The notes beneath the pieces were generated by a model. That model ran no database searches. It had not been told where the DNA came from and worked only from the letters and a program-made list of their open reading frames with translations. Positions 1 to 13,659 of a DNA stretch of 64,000 bases are shown in pieces. Origin of the DNA: Heterostelium multicystogenum (lineage: Eukaryota; Evosea; Eumycetozoa; Acytosteliales; Acytosteliaceae); assembly GCA_003667245.1 (NCBI GenBank), contig RCNN01000504.1:39304-103303 (forward strand). Reading direction: 5' to 3'. How positions within the stretch are numbered: the stretch's first letter is position 1; every line of letters starts with the position of its first letter. The position numbers were made by a program, and so were the translations under genes.

Positions 1-349
1 CAAAACAACAAGCAAAATTAAAAATAAGATTGAATGAACATGGAATATTTATGTTTTAAAAATCAAATCTACATAATTATACATATAAGTTGATGTAGAA
101 TGGTGCTTCAATTTAATTGATTACACATGGAAATAATCCAAAGGTAAGAGATTGAAATTATTTGATTATTATAGCAAGTGTTGGTTTGGTGTTGGTTGTG
201 GTCCTTTTTAAAAGAAACCAAAAAAAGAGATACGAGTGTACAAAAAAATAAATCAATGGATTAAATGTTGGAAATGAATTAACAATTACAATTAATTTGT
301 GTGAAGATATATTTAGAGATATAATTAAAAATATTATTATAATAATTAC

Positions 350-418
350 TATCTATAGATATATACAAAAGATAATATATAAAAATTAAAAAGATATAAT
401 TTATATTATCTATAGATA
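350..418. repeat. Two copies of palindrome TATCTATAGATA
   Basis: The 12-bp perfect palindrome TATCTATAGATA occurs at 350-361 and again at 407-418, 57 bp apart. Related sequences occur near 36850 and 63825, so it may simply be a common AT-rich word in this genome. Confidence 0.5.
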
Positions 419-3400
419 AATAAAAGATAACCTACACTATTATTATTATAAGATTTGTTAAGGTGGGAAATTTGGATTGTTGATGATGTAGCAAATGGTC
501 TTGGAAGTTGATTATAAAGAAAAGATATTGATGATGTGTCGAGAAGATATTTTACAAAACAATTAAAAACAAAAAAAACAAAAAATATATATTTTTGGTT
601 TTATTTTTGGGTTGGGGAGAGACTCTCCTGCGGGATGGATGTTGGCAAAAGGCACTTGCGAAATTTTCTTTAATTTACTCCTCCATTTCAAAGTGTTTTT
701 TAGAGAAAAAAACAACAAAATTTGATTGCAAATTTTGGTGACTTGGGCGACTAGATATTTGATGACGTGCAACATAATATACATACATAGGATGTGAAAT
801 CATTGTTGGGGCGGAGTTGTTCTATTGAGATTTATAGGCCAATTTTGTTGGAACCCCAATGGGGGTCATATATGTATTTAAAATAAACAAAAACAAGACA
901 GTAAATATAAGAAACCATCGCCATATTCGAAGGAACTCCTTCTTAGCTCCTCCTTCCATCTGGTGTTGTTCCTTCCACATTTGGGAAATAAAATTAAAAA
1001 AATATATAGATATTATCTAATTTACAAAAAAATAAAAATATCCAACTAAAAAGTGTAGAGACAACGGCACCTATATCAATATGCTCTAATAAATATTTAG
1101 AGTTGTACCACTCCAATTTTACTCACCTGAAAATATATACAATCAAGCCAATATTATAGTAGATCTTTAAAACTATCCAAGTAGTGATGTACTTGTATTG
1201 TGTGTGAATGGAATGGAGTTCGGCTGTGATTGGTGCCTGGTGGCTATGAGAGCAGAGCAGGGTGAAACCAAACCGATAGGATATATTAAGAAAGGTGTAG
1301 ATAGTGTTGTAGTATGATGATGATGTGTAATTTTATACCAATGATGAAAAATAGATATTGATGATGTAAAGTATCTAAGATAATAAAGTAAATGGTGGAA
1401 AAAATCAGCGTTGTGTCTTTCGTGTGCATCGATGGTTTATCTAGCATACAATTTAACAAAGAATTTACCTAAAAAAAATAAAATAAATTAAATCAAATCA
1501 AAAATGTTTTATTAATAAAAAACAAGTTGATGGTGTGTTGTTTTTGCAACTCAAAGATTTTTATTTGCAAAAGTGAATTTTGAGTTTTTGGACCTTAAGG
1601 TGAGACTCACTGCGTACTGCTTTTCCAAAAATTAATAAGATTTTGGCGTGCATGGTTTTGGATTATGACGAACACACCCACTGCTGTTTTTTTTAGAAAT
1701 TGAAAAAACATGTGGTCTCCCTACACTCCTGTGGAGAGTTTGCAGGGCGAAACTATACTTTTTGTTTTATCATTGGTTTTTGATATTTTTTGGCTGACTA
1801 ACGGTTTGTAAATGATTCGAATATTTGAAACATGAATAGATTATGAGGTTCTTTTGATGAGTAGAACGAGTTCAACATGGTTTTTTTACCTATTCACTGC
1901 TGACAAGCCACCATCTTCCACTTGATTGTTACATTCAGCAAGCCATCTTTTTGTTCGGATATGTCAATCAATCACATTTTAGAAATCTCAACTACAATTT
2001 CTTTAATAATAATAATAATTTTTTTGATGATTGATTGTCACTCCCCCGTTTTCGATTAAATCCTATCAACCATTTGTTGTTGTTTTAGATGGATGATGTG
2101 TATGTTAGATGATTTTTACAAATGTTTTGTTTTATGCAAAATATCTATGATGTAAGGCACCTACCAAAAACAACTGCCTCATGTCGTGTTGGTGCAAACA
2201 ATCAAATCATGGTGACCATATAACATGATGACGTAAATTTATTGGGGGATCATTTGCTCTGACTCCTCTTTTAAGATTGGAGCCTTGTTGCTGATGAATA
2301 CACATCATCTTAATAAATTCATGAAGGATCCAACAACAAAATGGACTATTTAGTTTTTTTTTTTAAAATACATTCCTAGATATTTTCATTTTACATTTAT
2401 TGATCAAAAACTTTTTTTTGTTTTAACATAAAGATCTTTTTAGGACACTCTGTTTTTTTTTTTTTGTTCTAAATATTTTGGATTGGTTATTTTATTGTCT
2501 TGGAATACTATTCTAATATTGATATTTATTGTTTTTGTTTTTTGGAGCAAATGGTTGCTCCCATATAAAATAAGCACCTCAATATATAGGAGACCCACTC
2601 TGTTGCCAATTAAATGGATAAGGTGGTTTGGGTTTATTTTCAAGAATGATGTAAGCATGTGCAAATATTAACCATATACATCATCATCGCATTTATTGAT
2701 CAAAATTAATTAATTTTGCCCAAATGGCATTCGAATCGAATCAAAGAAAGGTGTTCCAGCCATTAAAATAAATGAGTATTGATGAATAGGAAACTTAAAA
2801 TTGGTCCTTTAGGGTTTTTGACCATTTCACCAATCTTACAAGCTAATCTTTGAGCATTGCCTACAAGATATTATTATTAATAAACCAAAATGTTTGCAAA
2901 AAAGATGATTGAAATAAGCAAAGATATATTACTTCTCACTTTCTTGCAATTGTACCAAGAAAGTTCAAAAAGTCGACCTTTTATCTTTTTTGTAAAAGTG
3001 TAAACGCCCTACCATAAGATTAAACTTTGCAACACAATTCCAAACTACCACTATTTATGGTAGTAAATGATGATCTATTCGCATAATACATCATCACAAT
3101 TCTACTTTGTTTATTAATCACATGAATCATAAAAGTTGTAATGAATTTCCAACTACTATTTGTAAAACAATTTCTTTGATATTTATTTTGAGAATCCTCT
3201 TCCATCAATTTATTTGCAATGCAATGTTCTTAATGCTCTTCTCATAGTTTACTTTAAAATGATTTATAAATTAAAGATACATATTTATAATAGCACTTTG
3301 TTCAATTGAAAATGAAAGAAGATACATAATTTAGTGATGAGGTATTGAAAATGAAAAAGGATAATAATGGCATTGAACATACAACTAGTTATGATTCATT

Positions 3401-3471
3401 GTAAATTGTTCAGTAATTCTCTTCAAACTAAAGTTGAAATTATTATTATTGATGTAGCACCTATTTTAGTT

Positions 3472-3491
3472 ATAGGGTAGCGCTACCCTAT
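3472..3491. repeat. Perfect 20-bp palindrome
   Basis: ATAGGGTAGCGCTACCCTAT reads the same on both strands. It has a GC-rich core in a very AT-rich neighbourhood, 301 bp before the acyltransferase start. It could be a dimeric transcription factor site or a cruciform/hairpin; the function is unknown. Confidence 0.75.
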
Positions 3492-3792
3492 TGTTAGTGT
3501 GAATCGATAAAATGGTGTCATGATATATACCTTAGCATTCAGTTAATTTCGATAACTTTTTTTTTCAAAAAATTTCAAAAAACAAAGATATTCATTCAAA
3601 CACAATTGGTTGTTGTTATTTTAAATTTCAGCATCATTAATATTATTATTAGTATTATTATTATATTATCTATCTTTCTTTTAATTATATTGTAACAGCA
3701 TTGCCCTCAAGTCAGTTGTAACAATACAATCAAAAGTACTAGTTGTAGTAGTATAGGATAATATTATTATTATTATTGTTATTGCTTGATCA

Positions 3793-5242
3793 ATGAGTGA
3801 ATCATCAAGCCCGACTGCCAGTGGTGCGTCGACACCACCAGCAAAGAAAGTGACTAAGCGTTACTTGCACGACTATGGAAGATACTCTAGTATCCATAAC
3901 AGCCCTCTGGCTTTGTGGACAGAGAAATGGAGAAGACGTGTCATCTCGATCGCAATGATCATGTTGGTCTTTGTTATTTTGACCGTTCTCCTCCCAGTGT
4001 TGTTGGTTGCAGCACTGGCTGCCGATCTTGCTTTGTACAGCAAGCGTAAGGGATTCAACTATGTTCGTGTTTTTAGCATTCTTTGAGACATACTTGGTGA
4101 TCGAGTTTATTGCCATCATCTCTTGTCTCATTATCTATATCGTCTATATGGTCAGCTTGGTAGTTGCAGGTGCAGACCGTGATCGCTCAAGATGGGATCG
4201 TTGGAACTTCTGGTATCAATCATGGTGGGGTGGTGTCATGCTCTTTGGTTGGAGCATGCGTGCCATGGGACTCTCCGTACAGATCGAAATCAAAGGTGGT
4301 GAAGAAGACTTTGTCGCTCCATGGAGCGATGCCAACATTCGTGAGCGTGTTGCCAAAGCAATTGGAATCAATCCAAAGATTATGTTTTTGAGACATGCCA
4401 GTTTCGCCGATACTTTGGTGCCACAGTAAGTTAAATATAAGCATTAATACTAATAAGCGAGTACACTAATCAAATATCATAACAACAGAGGTATTCTATC
4501 ACACTTTTTCCATCTGAGATATATTGTCAAACAAGAGTTGCTTTGGGATCCTGGATTAGATATCTCCGGTTCCAGAACACCAAACTTTTTCCTCTACAGA
4601 GATGCTGGTGCCGATGGAATGGATATAGAAATGGAAGCGATCAAGAATTTAGTTAAAGACTTCAAACCAAAGGTAAGTCAAACTAATAATTATAATCTTA
4701 AAATAGATTGGGTCTAATACCAAATAAAAATGTATATATATAGGGTAACGAAGTAACTTGTATTTGGCCAGAAGGAACAAGATTCTCTAAATCAAAGAGA
4801 GAAAAAGTATTGGAGAGTTTGAAAAAGAAGGGTGATCCCAAGTATGAATTTGCCTCCAAACTTAAGCATACCCTCTTACCAAGAGTTGGTGGTGCATTAG
4901 CATTGCTGGAATCAAACCCATGTGGTGATGTCGTATGTATTAAAAATCAAACCTATATATAAGAAACCAATACTAATGGATGGTGGTTTGCACTCAATGA
5001 AAATATAGATTTTCTGCTCTCACATTGGACTTGAAGCCTCCTCTAATTTTGCAGAAATGATGAAGGGTAAATTGTGTAATAGAGTTGTTAAAATTAGATT
5101 TGTCAGAGTCAAGTATGCAGATATCCCTAAGACCAAGCAAGAGAGAATCGATTGGATCCTCAAGAATTGGGTCGATATTGACACCTGGGTCGAGCAACAG
5201 GAGCAACTTGAAAAATCCGAATCTAAAAAGAAATTCAACTAA
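3793..5242 (+). CDS. PlsC-family acyltransferase (lysophospholipid acyltransferase-like)
   Basis: Predicted to transfer a fatty acyl group from acyl-CoA to a lysophospholipid at an internal membrane. The N-terminal third holds two strongly hydrophobic segments, around residues 50-80 and 93-120. The catalytic HX4D block appears as RHASFADT near the end of the first coding block, and the PEGTR block III appears as WPEGTRFS in the fourth exon. Exons are 3793-4425, 4489-4672, 4744-4932 and 5009-5242, with GTAAGT/GTATGT donors and AG acceptors that keep frame. The frame breaks once in the T5 run at 4070-4074; one T fewer restores a continuous membrane segment, so I treat it as a base-calling error. 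Substrate class (LPA, lysoPI or glycerol phosphate) cannot be decided from sequence alone. Confidence 0.85.
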
Positions 5243-6358
5243 AATTTTACATTATTAATAAATATATATCATAAATATTTAACCCTGTGATTGTACTAAA
5301 GCAAACAAGCAAACAAACAAAGAAACAAACACGCCTATTTGACCGGATCAGTCCAAAAACTAGAGCATTAACAATCAAAATCACACACACCCCACTCCCC
5401 AAAACCATTGCAATAACAATGAAATAGTTTAGATCATCGCACAATCAAACAACTAATTCATAGCTCGCAAAGCATACCAATAATAACAAAATACTCCACT
5501 AGCCAAATAAAAAGAATCATCCATTTATTTATTTTTGGATAAAAGAAAAATCTTTATACTTTTATTAATTAAATATCGTGTGGCAAATGCCAGTGCTTAA
5601 TAAGATAAAGGGACTACACACAAGCTGATCACGATGCTTTTGATGACTAAAATATTTTATTGATGGTTTTGAGGAGTGAACAGGTGAGAAACTGTAATCT
5701 TCTTTTGTCAAAAAATAACAACCAAAAATGAAACTTTAAAAAAATAAACATCTTTAATCTCGATTGAATTAAAAAATCTTGTAAGTTTTGTAAATCCTTT
5801 TGTTTGTTTTTTTTTTGTTTTTCTTTTGGGATTAAAATGTGTTTTTCAGCAACAGAATGTGTTGGAGGTACTTTAGATCAACACAAAAAAACACACTTCA
5901 TCGATGATAGATCTCGATTATTTTTTGTTTTTACGGGAGGACCCCCATAAAGATCTCAGATCTGAATTACAATGAGATTAGTTTTCACGCTGTGGGGTTG
6001 TTTGTTGTAAGTGATTTGTTTGAGTATTAAGTGGTGGGAACATGTTAGACTTGATTGTCATGATCAAAAAGAGTACTTGACCATTCATTCTTTATTATCT
6101 ATCAACAACCAACAAACAAACAAGTCCTATACACATATATATACATACATACATACATACATATACATATATAATTTCTTTAAACAAATAATAATAGATA
6201 TTAGTATTTCTATTGTTCTTATTTAAAACTTAATTTATTTAAATTAAGTACAAATATAATTAATATCACACCTAATCAAATATATATATTTAATTAAATA
6301 TTGCGTTTTCTTATTTATTTAAAAACCATATACTACTACTATTTTTTTTTGAAAGAAA
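5243..6358. other. Intergenic, AT-rich
   Basis: No gene seen. It separates the end of the acyltransferase gene from the coiled-coil gene start at 6359, and it contains an ATAC microsatellite at 6141-6162. The bases before 6359 are A/T-rich, as in dictyostelid leaders. Confidence 0.6.
6141..6162. repeat. ATAC microsatellite
   Basis: About five tandem ATAC units in the intergenic region upstream of the coiled-coil gene. Confidence 0.8.
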
Positions 6359-7401
6359 ATGTTGAGCTCAGAAGAACATCGTGAGGCATGCCGTGTCTAT
6401 ATGCAAAAATATAGAAGTAAACCAGAGAATCGTGAAAAGATTAGACAACAAAATGCCGAATACAGAAAGAGAAAGAAGTTAGAGTCTATCAGACAAGTCT
6501 CAGAGATTGGTACATTGGAGCAGAATTTGGATTCCTATCAATCTAGAATCCAAATACTCGAGGCAGAGTTAAAGGAAGCACTCTTCAAAATTGCTATCTT
6601 GGAGCAAGACACCCGCATTCCTCAGAGTTATATTCACCAGATGGCTTCCTTAAAGTCACAACTAGATAATAAGCAACATCAAATCGATGTTATTGTTTCT
6701 GCCACAAACAGTTCGATTCAAACCGCTCACAACTCCATTGCTACCGCTTTCCAGGGTCTCGTCTCCACCATTCACCAGGTTACTGGACCATCATCTCCAC
6801 CCTCTTCTCCAATCTCAATGACACCTTCCAACTCGCCAACAATACAATCAGCCAACAATCAACAGAAAATTCCACCATTAGATTTTAAATTAAAGAACAA
6901 AAACATTGATTTGTTCACCAACGAACAGCCCTATTATAGTAGCCAACCATCACCATCTTCGCCACCCTCTTCACCAAGTTTACATTTCCTCACATCACCA
7001 TCATCCTCATCCTCCAATTTTGCATCCATCCCAGGCCTGGCATCGAGTACCGGAAGTTTTGGTTTGGTTCCGACACAAACACCGCCAGCTCTCCAACTCC
7101 ATCCACGTTTAAAGCCCAAAGTCCCGAATCCAAATCCTCAAGTTCAACACCTCAATTAACTAGTACCGCACCAACCAATTCACCAAACCATGTTCCACTT
7201 TCACTTCTGTGTGATGTCCTCCAAAATGAAACTTATACCAATCCAAACAACATCCAACAACAACAACCACCAGCACATATTCACCATCTTTCAAGACAAC
7301 AAAACAACGCCACTCACAACTCCTCCTCAGATTTCTCTAAAACCGCAATCAATTTCGTTTTAAACAGTGGAGCAACACCATCACTCAACAAATCATTGTA
7401 A
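6359..7401 (+). CDS. Basic, coiled-coil protein with S/P/N-rich tail (bZIP-like?)
   Basis: The first 45 residues are strongly basic (for example EYRKRKKLES). A heptad-like helical stretch with leucine, isoleucine and glutamate follows to about residue 85, then a low-complexity tail rich in Ser, Pro, Asn and Gln. This order, basic region then coiled coil, resembles a bZIP factor, but the classic N-x-x-A-A-x-x-S/C-R signature is not visible, so that label is tentative. The initial frame ends at 7159. A different frame continues from about 7066 to a stop at 7401 with the same Ser/Pro/Asn composition, ending SLNKSL. One missing base in the T/G runs around 7060-7070 would join them. The gene appears to have no introns. 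Confidence 0.6.
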
Positions 7402-8164
7402 ACATCATTTTTTAATTCGTTTTTTCCTTTCAATATCTCCTATCTCTCTCTTTCTCTCTTTATTTTATTTTTCCGAACAACGCACCGCCAATCAAACAAC
7501 ACTGTAATGCTTTAATATATTAAAGGTATTAAATCATTATAAAACTTATCAAATGAACTGCCATTGAAATCAGTTTATGGTAATTACCTGTATCAATTAG
7601 CAATGACTCTAAACAAGTTATTCTAAGTCAATCATCACCAACTACCCCCACCAAGATTAACTCCAACCACCCAAAACTAAAAATATGGATCATCATTATA
7701 TTTGTTTACCTTTAAAAAGCATAATAAATATCTCATTAGTTTTTTTCACATCGAAAGAAAATCATCTGCACTCTACAAATTAGCAAACTTGATTGTTTTA
7801 ATAGTTTAATTTGATTTGATCGATCTAGATTACAGATCACCACCCTGTTTATTCTATGACCATCTTATTATTATCTGCTGTTATGTTCAAAGAAAGTTAA
7901 AGTTCGATAAAAACTTTTTGTTTTATTTTTTTTTGGTTCCCCCTTGTTGTTGAATTGTCATAATTTGAAGTTGGGTTTTTAAAAAAATAAACTCAAAAAC
8001 ACACTTGTCTTTTGTTAATATTATTATTATTATTCAATATTAAAAGATATTTCATTGTATTATTTAAATTATAATATTATTTTAACAATATTCTGCCAGT
8101 TTATTAAGTAGACTTAATTCACAAGTAGTGGTTAAACAAAATCAAAAAAAAAACAACAGATAAA
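7402..8164. other. Intergenic, AT-rich
   Basis: No gene seen. It contains a CT-rich stretch just after the upstream gene (about 7440-7465) and poly-A before 8165. It probably holds the 3' end of the coiled-coil gene and the promoter of protein phosphatase 5. Confidence 0.6.
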
Positions 8165-10076
8165 ATGCCAATTCAAGGTGTATTTGAAGTGCCACAGAGA
8201 AAGAGAGAGTCCAATGCAAAGAGCATTTCTTTGGACACTGCAGCGGACAGCGGCAGCAAGCCTAATGGTGGATCACCTCACACTGAGAAGTCTGCTGTCA
8301 CTGTTGATCCAAACTATGTCGACCCAGCCACTCTTCACCAGAGGAACGTGTGAAAAAGTCGGACGAATACAAAGCCAAGGCAAACAAGCTATTTAGCGAG
8401 CAAAAGTTTGACGCTGCCGTTGAGGAGTACACAAAGGCTATTGAGTATCACCCCACTGCAATCCTCTACTCAAATCGTTCCTTCTGCTACTTCAAGAAGG
8501 AGCTATTTGTTGTTGCTCTTGAAGATGCCAAGAAGGCAACCGAGTTGGACCCAATGTATGTCAAGGGATACTACAGACTGGGTTCTGCTAATATGGCATT
8601 GGGTCACTACCAAGATGCCAAGAGTAACTTCCAAGCAGTCGTAAAGAAATTCCCCAATGATAACGAAGGACGTCAGAAGTTAAAAACTGTTAACTCACTC
8701 ATTCAAAGAAAAGGCATTCGAAGATGCCATTCAATTTAGTACTGAAAGTGCATACAAGAATTTGGACTATGAGTCGATGGGTATGTACTTAACCATTGCC
8801 ATCGGTCCATCTGCTTACTAACATTTCAATTCAATAGTTGTTGAGGATTCATATAAAGGACCACATTTCATTGGAGAAGACATTACTTTGGAGTTTATTC
8901 AAGAAATGATTGCCTATATGAAAATACAAAAGACTCTTCACAAAAAGTAAGATTCAAGATTGAAACAGAAGCCAGTAATAGATTATTAACAATTTATTTC
9001 AATTGAATTGTAGATATATTCTTAAAATACTAAAGAAATCATTTGATCTTTTCACTAAACTTCCATCCTTGGTTGATATTGATCATGAAACTACACAAAA
9101 CATTACAGTTTGTGGTGACACTCATGGTCAATTCTATGATTTACTACACATTTTCGAATTGAATGGATTACCATCAAAAGTAAGTCTATCATCTATTGCC
9201 ATATATTTCAATTGAACATTACACTAATGACTTTCTATATTAATATGTAGGAAAAACCATATTTGTTTAATGGTGATTTTGTTGACAGAGGTAGTTTCAG
9301 TTTGGAAGTTATTATTACATTGTTGGCATTCAAATTGTTGTATCCAGATCATATGCATTTGACTCGTGGTAATCATGAATCGATTGAGATGAATCGTTTC
9401 TATGGATTCCACGGTGAAGTAGTTGCCAAATACTCAGAGATGGTCTATGATCTCTTTGCAGAGTTATTTGCATGGTTCCCATTGGCATTTGTACTCGATA
9501 AATCCTATTTGGTTGTACATGGTGGACTCTTTGATAAAGATGGTGTAACCCTTGATGATATTAGAAAAATTAATAGAGCATCACCCGACTCAAACGATAA
9601 TGCTTTATTACAATGTCTCCTTTGGTCTGATCCTCAACAAAATCCAGGTATCTTACCAAGTTCAAGAGGTGTTGGTGTTTATTTCGGTCCAGATGTCACC
9701 AGAAAATTCTTAAAAGAGAATAATCTTTGTATGTATTAACAGCTCGTATTTTTTCCCAATTAGATTATTAATATTTGTTTATTTAAGGTGGTATAATTAG
9801 ATCACATGAAGTAAAAGCAGATGGTTACCAAATTGATGATGAAGGATCAATCATTACCATTTTCTCTGCTCCAAATTATTGTGATCAATCAGGAAACTTG
9901 GGTGCTTATATCAATTTTGGAAAAGATACACTCAAGTTTACAACATTTTCAGAAGTGGTAAGTATTTTAAAATTAGAACTCAACACATACTCTGATATTA
10001 ATTTAAACGTTTAATATTTAATAATCTTTAGCCTCACCCAGATATTGGACCAATGTACTATGCTAAAGCTTCATAA
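8165..10076 (+). CDS. ppp5c: Serine/threonine protein phosphatase 5 (TPR + PP2A-like catalytic domain)
   Basis: PP5 is a metal-dependent Ser/Thr phosphatase whose TPR domain docks to Hsp90. After an N-terminal extension of about 55 residues come three TPR units (8360-8700; KANKLF, AIEYHP, ATELDP, GHYQDA), a linker, then the catalytic domain with GDTHGQ, GDFVDRG, RGNHES, HGGLF, RSHEV and SAPNYCD. All metal- and phosphate-binding motifs are present. Exons are about 8165-8780, 8838-8946, 9014-9179, 9251-9728, 9788-9957 and 10032-10076; every junction keeps frame. Two single-base breaks occur: a T is probably missing near 8333 (expected ...ATLSPEERVKK) and a G is probably extra near 8713. The order TPR-then-phosphatase and the overall length match the PP5 family. 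Confidence 0.95.
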
Positions 10077-13000
10077 ATAGGCTTCAATAAAATTGGAAAA
10101 AGCATAATAAATTGAATATGGATATTTCAAGTTGGTATGAATTAATATTAGATACAGATATTGTATCTCTAACAAAAATAACAACATGTAGCATAACAAC
10201 ATTTAATTTAATATTCAAGTTTCAGATTATTATGTTAAAATTAAAGATAAGAGGTAGGAGGAGGGATAGCGATATCTATCCATGGCAGGTGTTCAATGGA
10301 CTATTGCATTTTATTTTTAATGTTAGGTAAGACACCAAATGATCAAATGCACTATGGTAACTATGTTGTATCTCTTTAAAGTTTAAGTATCAAATGAAGT
10401 TGGATGTTGCAGCTGAGATGAAATGAATATTTACGTTATTTACACTAAAAAGTAGATATTGATTATGAAAATTAGCGTATAGAGTGTTGTTCAGTGTACA
10501 TTTTTATTGATTTATTTGATGAATTACATTTTTAAAATTCAATCAATGGTGTGTGGTGATCCTTACTTACCACACATCAATGAGTGAAATGTACACACAA
10601 TGCAGGATAACATCAATGTATTATATTTTATTACAACATTACTGGCAATCAGTATTATACCAAGCATATTATGGCATCACCTATTACTACTCAATAATAA
10701 TAATAATAATAATACTACTACTAATATTATTGTGTTTGATAATTTGTTGTTTCTAACAAAAAACAAATAACAAAATCAAATTTAATATCAAAATGTAATA
10801 ATAATCTATTTGAATGAAAATTCATGTTTGGGAGCTATTTTGAAATGATTATTATTCTGTGTTCATTTTATTTTTATATGCATCCATTTTTTATTATAAC
10901 AAAATATTTTCAAATCTATAAAAAAATAATCTAGTAACCAGTTTTATTTATTTTTCAAAGATTAGAGTTTTAAAATTTCGAATTAAATAATTTATCAAAT
11001 CGAAAGAATAGTAGTCGGACATCAGTTGAAGCAACTAAAACAAATCATATGAAAACCGATTCGAATTATGAATTTAAAATTAGATTCGTTTTCACATATG
11101 GAAAGTTGTTGCCTTAAAAACTCCAGTATCTAACTCTCATTCTTGATGGTATTTAAAAAATAATAGTTTAGAGAATTATTTATTAAAATTAGTAATTTAT
11201 CATTGTTTCAATCAATTCAAATCAAAAAAATATATGTTTTCCACTTTATGCATATATATACTAATCAAAACTATGTTTTAGTTGGTGTTTGTTTTTTGTT
11301 CATTATCTCACCTATGAATAAATTCTATACATATGCATCCAAAATAGATTATAGTCTATAATTATGACTGTTACACCAATTTCCAATTTTAAATTTACAT
11401 TCAAGCAAAAACCGAGTATCATATGAAATCTGTTAAATTATTTTTCTTTCAATTTCTAAAGGATTATAAATAAATAATAGTATGTAATCATTGGTTGTGG
11501 TTCATTATTATAAATCTACAAACACCATCATCATCACATTCAAACAAAAACAATATTATTACAATCACATTAAAATTGATGATGATCATCATCATTTCAA
11601 ATGAAGTATCATCCTCTTCATCATATCCAAAACCAAAAACAAAAACAAACAAAATAACAACAAACATAACATTAATATTAATCTATTGTTGTTCAAGGTG
11701 TTATTAAATTTCATTAACTTCCACCCTACCCACAATGTACTTTGAAAAAACTGATATGCTATGTTCTACTGTTTGTGATGTTGATAAAACTACACAGTAA
11801 AACAACCACTCCACACATAGAATGGATTCTACAGATATTAATCTATACTGAAATCCCTCACCCCTATAAATCCAACTGTCCATCTAAAGTTTAAAACCAA
11901 AGAATCAAACAAAAAATATAATAATGAACAACAACAGCTACTACAATCAATATGAATTAGATATATATATTATAAAATAAAAAATAATAATAACAAACCA
12001 TCACATTCAATTTCAACACACACACACACTGATATCATTATCATCACCTACAACTTTTATAAACTCAAACCATCATTTTCATATGATCACTTAATATACT
12101 ATTTGAGAGATGATTTTAACTATAATAATATAGTAGTTTGAGCCAATTATATTTGGTAATGAATCAATAATATTATATTTAAATATGCTACCCAAAACCA
12201 TATAAATAAATCAGCTAACCTCTATTCTCATTATTCACACGCTAATCTACTGATATTGCTAATAATGAATTAATTGTCTGTTGTTCCTACTTGTTTTTTT
12301 TGATTTGTTATTGTGTTTGTACATATACACAATTTTAATCCAAATCCAATAATATCTAAAATACCTCTGATTAACATTGGAGATTAGAATCAGTTGTATT
12401 CTCTCATAGTTTATATTTTTAACTGGAATCATCATATTAGATTTGTTACTTATTTTAAGTTTGAATAGCCATCGTGGCACAACCACAATTGGGTTGTTTA
12501 AAAAACGTCATAATCAGTACTAAACAATACATTCAGTAGTTCACAACAACAACGAACAACAACAGCAATTGTGCACATTATCAAATATCTACTGAAATAT
12601 ATCGATAAAATCCATTTGTTGTTTGTTTTAAAAGTTATATGGGATTTATCTCTTTCCACTAAAAGTAAACAAACCATTATTTTAAAATTGGCTGCTTAAA
12701 TGTTGAATTTTATTCATTGTTTGTAAGTATCTTCCAAAATCATATCTCGTCAACAACCAGGCTTTTTGATCCAAAAATAGTTAAATTTCCTTTGTTTTAA
12801 GTAAATTTAATATATAAATTTTCAACATGAGTATATAAAATTAGTTATATCTAGTTATATGTTTTCAGTAAATGACACACACACCTATATATTAGTATTA
12901 GTTTAAAAGAAATCAAATCAAATCACCCATCATTGTATAAAATAAAAATATCTAATAATCTTTAACACATTCTTTTACTTCCGATGAGAAAATCTGTTTT

Positions 13001-13659
13001 ACTAAATTTTTACTTTTATTTTGTTTTTAATTAATAAAATGTAGATCGCTTGAATCCCGTTGATTCATTATCCAACTTTGTAAAGAAGGACCACTAGAAA
13101 CACCGATAAACAAAGCACGCCGCACATTTATTTTTTATTAAAGACGAAAGAATTGAAATATCTTCAAGAAGATAACACACCCTACAATTTTGTAAAGAAA
13201 CACGACCAACCATCAACCATCTCAAGGTGTCCTGCAAAGTATTTTTTTATCTAAAATTGTATTTTTTACTTTTTTTTGTATTACTAGATTTTTTTAAGAG
13301 TAGATTTTGGTGGTTCACCAACATTGATTTTTTGGTGTGTTTTTAGATTATTATTTTATAAAAAGAACCAGTTTTGCAGTTGTTTCACCATATTTTACTT
13401 ATCAAATATCAAGGAGTGTCAACGCCACCACCAACTTTGCTACTTTTTCATCTCTATATATTACTATTAGATATATAGTTATCTCCCAATCAATCAATCA
13501 ATTAAATCATTCTAAATCAAAAAGACAATCACACCCACCACTAATCAAGAAACTTCCCCAACCTTACAAATATCATTCTACATAGGATAATTCCAATTAC
13601 ATATTATCTTTGTTTAGTTTGGTAATAGTTAATTCATTCATCTCTGTCGTTCGATCAAG
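10077..13659. other. 3.6 kb gene-free AT-rich region
   Basis: Only short low-complexity frames occur (for example near 11495-11707 and 13337-13585), without domain similarity or plausible splicing. A small hairpin (GGATAG...CTATCC, 10264-10281) and a locally GC-richer patch at about 13040-13130 stand out. The right end is probably the promoter and leader of the Hsp20-domain gene; an isolated TTCnnGAA at 13163-13170 is too weak to call a heat-shock element. Confidence 0.55.

Larger units (their letters stand above)
1..3792. other. Gene-free AT-rich left flank
   Basis: No reading frame here has codon use, domains or splice structure that convinces me of a gene. The stretch is AT-rich with poly-A/T runs and ATT/AAT repeats. 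It holds two copies of a 12-bp palindrome (350-361, 407-418) and a perfect 20-bp palindrome (3472-3491). The last few hundred bases, including the ATT repeats at 3751-3780, probably form the promoter and 5' leader of the acyltransferase gene at 3793. Confidence 0.6.

Noticed and set aside
843..860. Hairpin around AACCCCAATGGGGGTC as a terminator or RNA gene
   Set aside because: Very short, no flanking gene or T-run context to support a function.
4070..4074. Programmed ribosomal frameshift in the acyltransferase
   Set aside because: No slippery heptamer and no structure; the same kind of break recurs in many unrelated genes at homopolymers.
13163..13170. Heat-shock element upstream of the Hsp20-domain gene
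   Set aside because: Only one TTCnnGAA pair is present and the neighbouring GAA is out of the 5-bp register; it is also 490 bp from the start.
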